A stretch of DNA of 42,453 bases from assembly GCA_001873845.1 (NCBI GenBank), contig MNZY01000237.1:1-42453 (forward strand). Reading direction: 5' to 3'. Positions 9,101-18,100 of the stretch are shown here, piece after piece. A model generated the notes under the pieces. The model ran no database searches. It was not told where the DNA came from and saw nothing but the letters and a program-made list of their open reading frames with translations. A program made the translations under genes and the position numbers. Source of the DNA: Candidatus Altarchaeum sp. CG2_30_32_3053. GTDB lineage: Archaea; Altiarchaeota; Altiarchaeia; Altiarchaeales; Altiarchaeaceae. Position 1 is the stretch's first letter. Every line of letters starts with the position of its first letter.

Positions 9101-12100
9101 TCTAATACTTCAAGAGATATTTCAAATATCGTAACTTTAAATTCAACTTCCCCAAAAATTATATGGAAGATATGGAATTTAAGTGTAAATGAAAGGATAA
9201 CAATAAATTTAACGGTATATGTTAGATCAGGCGCTGGAAGTGCAACGGGAGAGGTAAATACAAATAGAGTAAATGTCAGCAACAGAAATGAAAGTTATGA
9301 GGACAACATTTATGTTCAGAAAAATGCAACGACTGATGTAATAACAGTATTTACGCCAAACATAAAGGTTTCAAAGGTTTCTGATGGACCTACAGAACCA
9401 GGTGATTATGTTACCTTTAAAATTACAACAAATAATTTAAACCTTACAACAGATCATGCAACCTTATATAACATTTCAATTAAAGATGTTTTGCCACAAT
9501 GCTTTGATTATAATAATACAATAAATATTACTTATTACAGAAAAAAAGAAGGAACAACCTGCACTTATAAAAGATTACCAGGACCACCTGGTGGAGAGGC
9601 AAAAGCTTTAAATATTGTAAGCAATACAACATCAGGAAATTATATGAATGTTACATGGAATTTGACAAATATATCAAATTTAAGTCAATGTGATACAACA
9701 CAATTTAATGATTCACAATTACATCCAAACGAAACAATAGAAATTTATTTCAATGTTTATGTTAAAACATGTTCTAATAAATCGCCTACAGGAACAAATG
9801 TAACAAATGTTGCAATCCTACAAGGTTATGATGGAAATAATGTTAATTATGCTTATAATGGTTCTGCAAACATAACAGTTTATGAGCCAAATTTAGTTTT
9901 AACAAAAACGACAAATGCAACAAAAGCAGAGCCAGATGAAACCGTAAGATTTTGCCTAAATATCTCAAATCCTTCTCAGGCAAACGCATTAAATTTAGTA
10001 ATTCAGGATTCTTTGCCAAAGTATTGGAATTACAATGATACTACAACAATATATTATTATAGGGGAGAAAGTACAATTTTGGGCATTTCACTCGGGCCTG
10101 CAAATTATTCACATACATGGAATGAATTAAATACAACAATTACAGGAAATGCTGGAAACGGGCAAAACATAACATGGAATTTGTCTTTATATACAGATCA
10201 AACCACAACAGCGTGCTATTTAAATACAAGTGGAATTTATCAGGGCACATCTTCAGATGGAGATTGTAATAGTGTTGATTCATGTAATAGTAGTTCATGC
10301 ACCCCCCGTGTTTTCAATGACACTCAACTCGCTCCAAATGAATCTTTAATTTTATGCTTTAATGCGCGTGTTGAAACGCACGAAAACAAAACACAGATTG
10401 TAAATAATATTGGAAGGACAAATTATACTGATGGGGACAACGGACAATATGACGGGCAAGGCAACAGATATATGGCAATAGGAAACAAATCATTGGTTGT
10501 TAATCAGCCATATTTAGTTTTATATAAACTTGCAAATCAAAGTATTACAGAACCAGGAGGAAATAATTCCAATGCAACCTTATTTACATTAAATGTTACA
10601 AATCCTTCAAACGCAACTGCATATAACATTTCTGTAACTGATTTAATGCCTGTCGGATGGAACTATAATAACACAGTAAATATAACTTACAGGAGAAATA
10701 TTACAGTTTGCACCATTTCTGATGGTGTTGAAGTTGCATGTAATAGCTCAGAAGTTATTTATAATAGAACTTGGAACGAAACCGATATAAACATATCGCA
10801 AAGAACAGACAATGGTTATAATGTTACCTGGAATTTGAGCAAGTTGGGAACATCAGATCACCACGGTGTAAATGTAGGCATGATTCCTGTAAATGTAACT
10901 TGTAATGATGCCAATACAGGTCCAAATTCCTGCAATTGCTCTTTTCTTAATTTATCAGGAAATCAACGATGCAGGTCAGGAACAGGAGAATATTTGGAAA
11001 TCAGAGTTATAGCAACAACATGGGCAGATGCTGATGGAGGAATTAACGGCACCGGAGCAGAAAACCAGAACAATGTTACCGCACAAGGTCAGGATGGAAA
11101 CGGAACTCCGATAAACGCAAACTGGATTTTGAATGAAAGTGTTAATGTGACAAATGTTGAACCGTATCTAATTTTAAGCAAATCAGCAAATACAAGCATT
11201 GTGGGAATAGGAGAATATATTGAATTTTATTTGAATACAACGAACATAGGAAACGGAACTGCTATAAAGGTTAATGTGAGCGATGTTCTTCCTTATGGGT
11301 TTATTTATAATGACACAGATTACATAAGAATTGGAAATAGTGAATTAGATGTTTCGTTATTTGAGAAATGCAAATCAATAACATTTTGTCATAATGTAAT
11401 TAACCCGGAAAATTATCCAGGATGTTACTTAAATTGCTGTAATGAATCTTATAATCCAAACAAAGAAAATACATATTATTACAACAATTCCTGCAATATT
11501 ACAATTCAAACAACTTCAAATAAACAAAATGTTACATGGTATCTGAATGCAACTTTGTATCCAAAAGAAAGTATATTGATAAATTTCAGCGCTTATGTCA
11601 CTTCAAATGCGAGCACAGGAACAAACACAAACTTTGCTTATGCAAACGGAACATTTTTGAGCGGTGAACCCCTACCGGAAGCAGAAAATAAGGCAAATAT
11701 TACTTTAAACATTACTGTATGTAAGCCAAATTTAATCATAAATAAACAAATTTCAGATGTTGATTCTAAAACAAAAAAGATTAATATTACTGTTAAAAAT
11801 ATCGGCTGTGGAGATGCTTATGCTGTTGAAATTTCTGATGAATTGCCAATTGGATGGATATATTATTATACTTTAAGGGTTATAAAAGAAAATGCCACTG
11901 GCTCAAAATACGACATTCCGTATTCAATAATTCTCGGAAATCCCGTAATATGGAAGCCGTATGATTCAATAGACCCTTTAAATTTAAATCCGGATTTATA
12001 CGCAAACGAATCCATAAGCGTCATATTCTATGTGAAAATAACAGAAGATGCACGAGAAGGTAACAATACTGATTTTGCAAATGTTTCTTATAAAGATGCA

Positions 12101-15100
12101 GATGGAGGAGGGTATTCTACAAACACATCAAATAGATCCGATGTTAAAACGCCGATGGAAATTTCAAAAACAGCAAATGTCAGCACGGTTAAGAACGGGG
12201 ACTATGTTAACTTTTTGATACATGTTAAAAATCCGATTCAACGATATGATCCTTATACAGGACAGGAAATCAACTTTCCAGAAGGATGTATTTATAATTT
12301 AACAATTACTGATAAATTACCAGAAACATGGACATTTAATAATACTGAAATTATTAACGCAACATTAACCTATCCAGTCAACACAACATTAACCTTTAAT
12401 CCCATTACCCATCCTGATTATACAGAATCTTATACTCCAACAACAAACGAAATTCAATGGATATTGCACAAAAACCATACAAATTCAATTTACAACAATT
12501 CATTCTGTCCGGGTTCTGAATTATGGATAAATTTTACAGTTAAGGTTGGCGATAATGTTCCTGTTAATAGAATAGCGACAAATTATGTGAATATTACAGG
12601 AACAGATACCCATGGAAATTCGTGGACGCCTGCTAAAAATTCAACACAATTAAATGTTGTGGAAAATGCATTTTTAAATATAACAAAAGAAATTATTGAT
12701 AAAAGCCAAAGCTATAATATTGGAGAAATAATCAAATTTAAGATAAATGTTTCAAATCCAATGGCAAATGTACAGTACAATGTTACCGTAACTGATTATC
12801 TGCCCTGCGGTTTAAATATAACAAATGATTCTTATAAAGTTGAGCATAATACCTCTCAATACAATTGCAGTATATCAGGAGATGCCTGCGGAAATAATTG
12901 CGGAATGAAACTTACATGCAAATTTGATAATATTTCTCCTTATAACTACACTTTGATTTATGTAAATACAACTATTCTTACTTGCACGACCCAGGGACAA
13001 CACGACAATTATGTTAAGGCAGATGGCTTTAGGCCAGGCGAGATTTTTGAAAATCAGATTTTTGAAAAGCATGACCAAGTACAATTTACAATTAATCCAT
13101 TACAAGGAAGCATAAAATTGGACGCCCAGAAGAGCATAGGCAACTATATTTCCGGAGCGTTTGAACCAGGAGACAGAATAATTTTTGTCTTAAAGGCGTC
13201 AAATTTTGGTGATTCAGCAATTTCTAATGTGACTTTTACTGACGAATTACCAATTGGATTGATTTACGACCATTATGCTTCAAATCCTTTAAACATCGTT
13301 GAAAATGTAACTTTAACTAACAATGCAGAAGGCGGACAAATAGTTACATTTGAACTAAATAAAACACTTGGAAGCGGTGAGTCCTTAATTGTCTATATGT
13401 ATACAAATGTCACATCAAATATGAGCAAGGGGACAAATGTGAACAAACTGATCGTTGAAGGAAAACAGCCGAACGGAATGCCAATAAGAGATGAGGATAA
13501 TAAAGCATTTACAGTTGGAAAGCCAAAGCTGAGTATGATTAAAAAGGCATTAAACAAAACTGTAAAACCTGGAGAAGAAGTAACCTACACCGTACAAATA
13601 AAGAATATTGGCACCGGAACAGCATATAATTTAAATATAAGCGATATTTTTCCGCCAAACTGGAACAAAACAAAGGAAGAAATTAACATTACTCCAGAGC
13701 CAAAATCAAAAATTTTGTATTTTGACTTTGATACAGGAAATAGTCCTTTCTTTGGAAATAGCAATTCTCCAACAGCACCAGGTTATATTTCCATAACAAA
13801 AGAAACGCTATTGTATAATATTGAAACAGGATACGGATGGCTTACAAACCATACCTATCCTGAAGATAATTATAGTTCTTCTTTTAATTACAGCAAAATA
13901 ATGGATACTGGAGGGGATTTAAATCCTGATAGAGATAGAGACTATCATCATCAGGATATAAACAACACATTCATTATAGATCTTCCAACAAAAATAAATA
14001 CATTTACAGTTAGAACAGTATTCTGTAATCCTAATTCTTCTTATCAACATATTGATGTTAATATAACAACAAATTGTGGAAATTATTCTGTTTTGAGCGA
14101 TAAAAATGTAACTCCTGGTGAGTGTTTTATGAACACGACAGAAGTTAACGCAAGCGGACAATTGAATGTTACTCTCTTTTCAGATGCCAGCAACTGGATG
14201 ATTAATGCAATAATGGTTGATTCCGGAAAATTAATCGGATTTTTTCCAGGACAGACAGCCAATATTACCTATACATTAAAGGTTCCTGAAAACGAATCCT
14301 GCGGGCATTTATTTGCAAATGACATTAAAGTTAATTTTGACGACGGTATGGGATTCAATCAATATTTGGAAGCAACAGATGATGTTTTAACTGTTTGCGA
14401 TGTAAATTTAAATGTAAATAAGTTTATAAATACATTTGCAACAACATTTGCTCCCGGGGATACAATTCCTTTTGTAATAAATGTTTCAAATGATGGATTT
14501 AATAACTTATATAATGTAACTATTAATGATGATATTCCTACTGGAACAGAGATTAAAAACATTACTTATTACAACGGAACTAACTGGATATCAACAACAA
14601 CATTCCCTATTATTATTCCAGAACTTACAGGCAATAATTTTACCTTGATTTCGCTTTATTTAAATGTTACAAATACATCGTATGGAGAAAAGAAAAATCA
14701 TGTTTATGTAAGGGCTCAAAAAGCAGGAGGAGAATATGTCTGGGCAGAAGATGATGCCTTTTTTGTCATAGGAAAGCCAGAAGTAACGATTGAAAAGGAA
14801 AATTTAGTTCCTTATGCGCATCCAGGAGAAACTATTAAATATCAGGTAAAAGTTAAAAATAAAGGCAATACTTTAGCAAGAGATGTTATTTTTTTGGATT
14901 TCCTTCCGGATGATTTTGAAGTTGTAAATTTAACCTCAGATTGTATTGAAATAATGAAATTTGATTTTGGGCCAGAAAATCAGAAGGTCAAGGACGGATG
15001 GAAAAATGTAACGCCTTCAATGGTATATACAGCGGCAAGGGGTTATGGATTTGAAGCTGGAGATGCGCAAAAAGGACGTAATACAAGTCCATCAATAGAT

Positions 15101-18100
15101 GATGAAATGATGAATGATTCTGTGCATAGATACGGCGGCGGAACCATGTATTTTTTTGTAGATGTTCAAAACGGATTGTATAATGTGACATTTTATTATG
15201 ATAATAGTACATACGATGGATCATCTTTGTGGGACACACGCCTAAACGATGTGCTTATGGCAGGTCATGGTAGTAGCACAAACTGGACTTATGAAAATTT
15301 AAAGGTTACAAACAGCAGGATAAATTTTACAACCGATGGAAATAGTGGTGTAAGAATCCGCGGTCTTGAAATTAAACTGCTTTTCACTCCCACAAAAAAT
15401 TTGAATTATTCTCTTGGAAATATGGAGCCTGGAAAAGAATGTACTTTTGTATATGATGTTACGATTCCTGAGGGAACAAAGGATGGGGTTTATTATAACA
15501 ATGCATCAGCATCATGGAGAGACGGATTGAACAATTCATTTAAGGTTTATGCAAAGGACGATGTTGATGTTCATAACCTGGCAAATTTGGATATAAGTAA
15601 AACCATCGTTAATGTTGACCATAAATTTGAAACCAGAGATGTGATAATATTTAAAATAGAAGTTAGAAATACAGGAATTAACACGATTCACAATTTAACA
15701 TTTGAGGACAGGTTGCCGCTTGGAGTTGAATTTTTACATTTGTCTCCTGCATATAATACAAATGTCACAGTTATTGATGGAGGCGTAAGGGGACAAACAC
15801 TGGTTTTTAATCTACACAATGCAACAAATGAAAATAATAATATTTCGGGAAATTCTACACGAACATTTTATATGTATGCCATGGTTCATTCAAACGCTTC
15901 CGGCGGCAAAAATTTCAATTATATAAAAGTTAAAGGTTATGATATTAACGGAAAAGAGGAAAAGGACAGTGATTTGGTTGAATTTGACATAGGCAAGTCG
16001 CATGTGAGAATAAGCAAAAAGGCCTTAAATAAAACAGCAAAGCCAGGGGATATTATTGAATACGAAATTGAACTGGAAAATATAGGTGATGTGATTGCTT
16101 ACAGCTCAAAAATTTACAATATAACATTAGAAGAAGAACTTCCAGAAAACTGGACGATAGTAAATGCAACTTTAAAATACATTCCTACCCTTGCAACCCT
16201 TGCGTGTTATGATTTTTCAGCAAACGAGTCTGAAATTACAGGCAAATCGTGGAGCCCAATAGAACCCGGATGTTATCCTGTTTATAGAGAATGGTATAAT
16301 GAATCAAGGGGTTATGGATATTATTGGGCAGATGGTTATACTAGCATAGCTGAAAAGGATTATAATTACGAAGATGATTCTTTAAGGGATTATCATTACA
16401 GCTCAAGTGATGCAACCTTGAAATTTGACCTGCCTATTTTCTTGAACGAAACGATTAATGTTACTTTATATTTTTATTCTGTAGGTACAAACTATACTTT
16501 TAATGGCGTAAATGCAAGCGAAGATAATATAACATGGAAAAATGTTGTTGGAAGTACAACAGTTAATGCAGGAAATTTGCACACGGAAACATTTGAATTT
16601 AATACCTCAACAAAACAACTTTATCTGAAATTTATGAGAAGTGGTATTGGTGTAAATGATTGGTTTATAAACAAAATTGTTATTCAATATATCGGATTTG
16701 CAAATGCTTCTACCAATAAAACAATAACGATTCCTGTGCTTGTTCCAAAACAAAAGTCAATTTTTAACATGAGCGTTAAAGTTCCAGAATATGAATGTGA
16801 TGGAAGCTTTCCGAATTATGCTAAAATGAGTTATATGGATAAAGAAAAAACATTGGGAGAAGATTATGCAAAAGACGATGTTTTAATCCAATCACAGGCA
16901 TTTTTAAATGTAAGCAAAGAAATTTTGAATAAAAAGCAAGATTATTCAATTGGAGATGTAATTCAGTTTAAAATTAATGTTTCAAATCCGTACAGCAATT
17001 ACATTTACAATGTTTCGCTCATTGATGATTTAGCTTGTGGATTAAACATTACAGATGAGTCCTTCAATGTGAGTGGAAATACAACACCTTACACTTGCAG
17101 TGTACAGGGTAATGTTTGCGGAAACGGCTGCGGAATGAGTTTTACTTGTGCTCTTGGAACTTTAAAAGGAGAAAACAACATAATTGTTTATTTAAACGCA
17201 ACAGTCAAAGAATGCATGATTCCAGGACAGCATGATAATTATGTCAAAGTTGAGGGAAGAAGATGTAATATGACTTATGAAAAACACGACCACATTGAAT
17301 TTTCTATTGCCAATTACGGCGATTTGAATGTTATTAAGGAAAATAACGCATCTGGGGTATTACAGCCCGGAGAAAATGTTACCTATACAGTAAAACTTGG
17401 AAATTCAGGTGGAAGAAATTTAACTGTAAATATTACAGATAATGCACCTTTTGGATTTGTTTGTAATGCAACACAATACATAAATGTAATTATTCCTGCA
17501 AATTCTGAAATAGAGGTTAAATTTAACTGTCATGTAACATCAAATGCAAGTGAAGGCGCAAATGTGAATGAGGTTTATGTAAATGCAACCTCTGCTGACG
17601 GAAAGACATTTAAAGGACAGGCAACATCAACAGTAACACTAGGTAAGCCAAAAATAAGGATAATAAAGGAATCAATTTTAGATAAAGTTGTTCCAGGTAG
17701 TAATATAACTTACAGGATTACAATCACCAATGAAGGAAGGGCAAACGCTGCAAATATAACCATTACAGACATTCTTCCAGATGGATGGAGCTTTAAGGAC
17801 ATTACAACAAATGGATGTAATGTTGCTAATGAATCGCAAAATGGAAATATTATAAAATTTGTAAATGGAAGCATCAATGCGGCATCAGATAATTATCAGG
17901 TTGCTACCTGCTATTTTGAATTTAATGTCTCTGTTCCGGAAAATGAAACAAACGGAATTCATTATAATAAATTTAATGCTTCCTATAAAGATGGGGCAAA
18001 TACAACCTATAACATTTCAACACAGAAGGACAATGGAATAAATGTTCAAAATTTAATGCTTTATACTGAAAAGTTTGTTAATGTGAGTAATGCACAGCCC

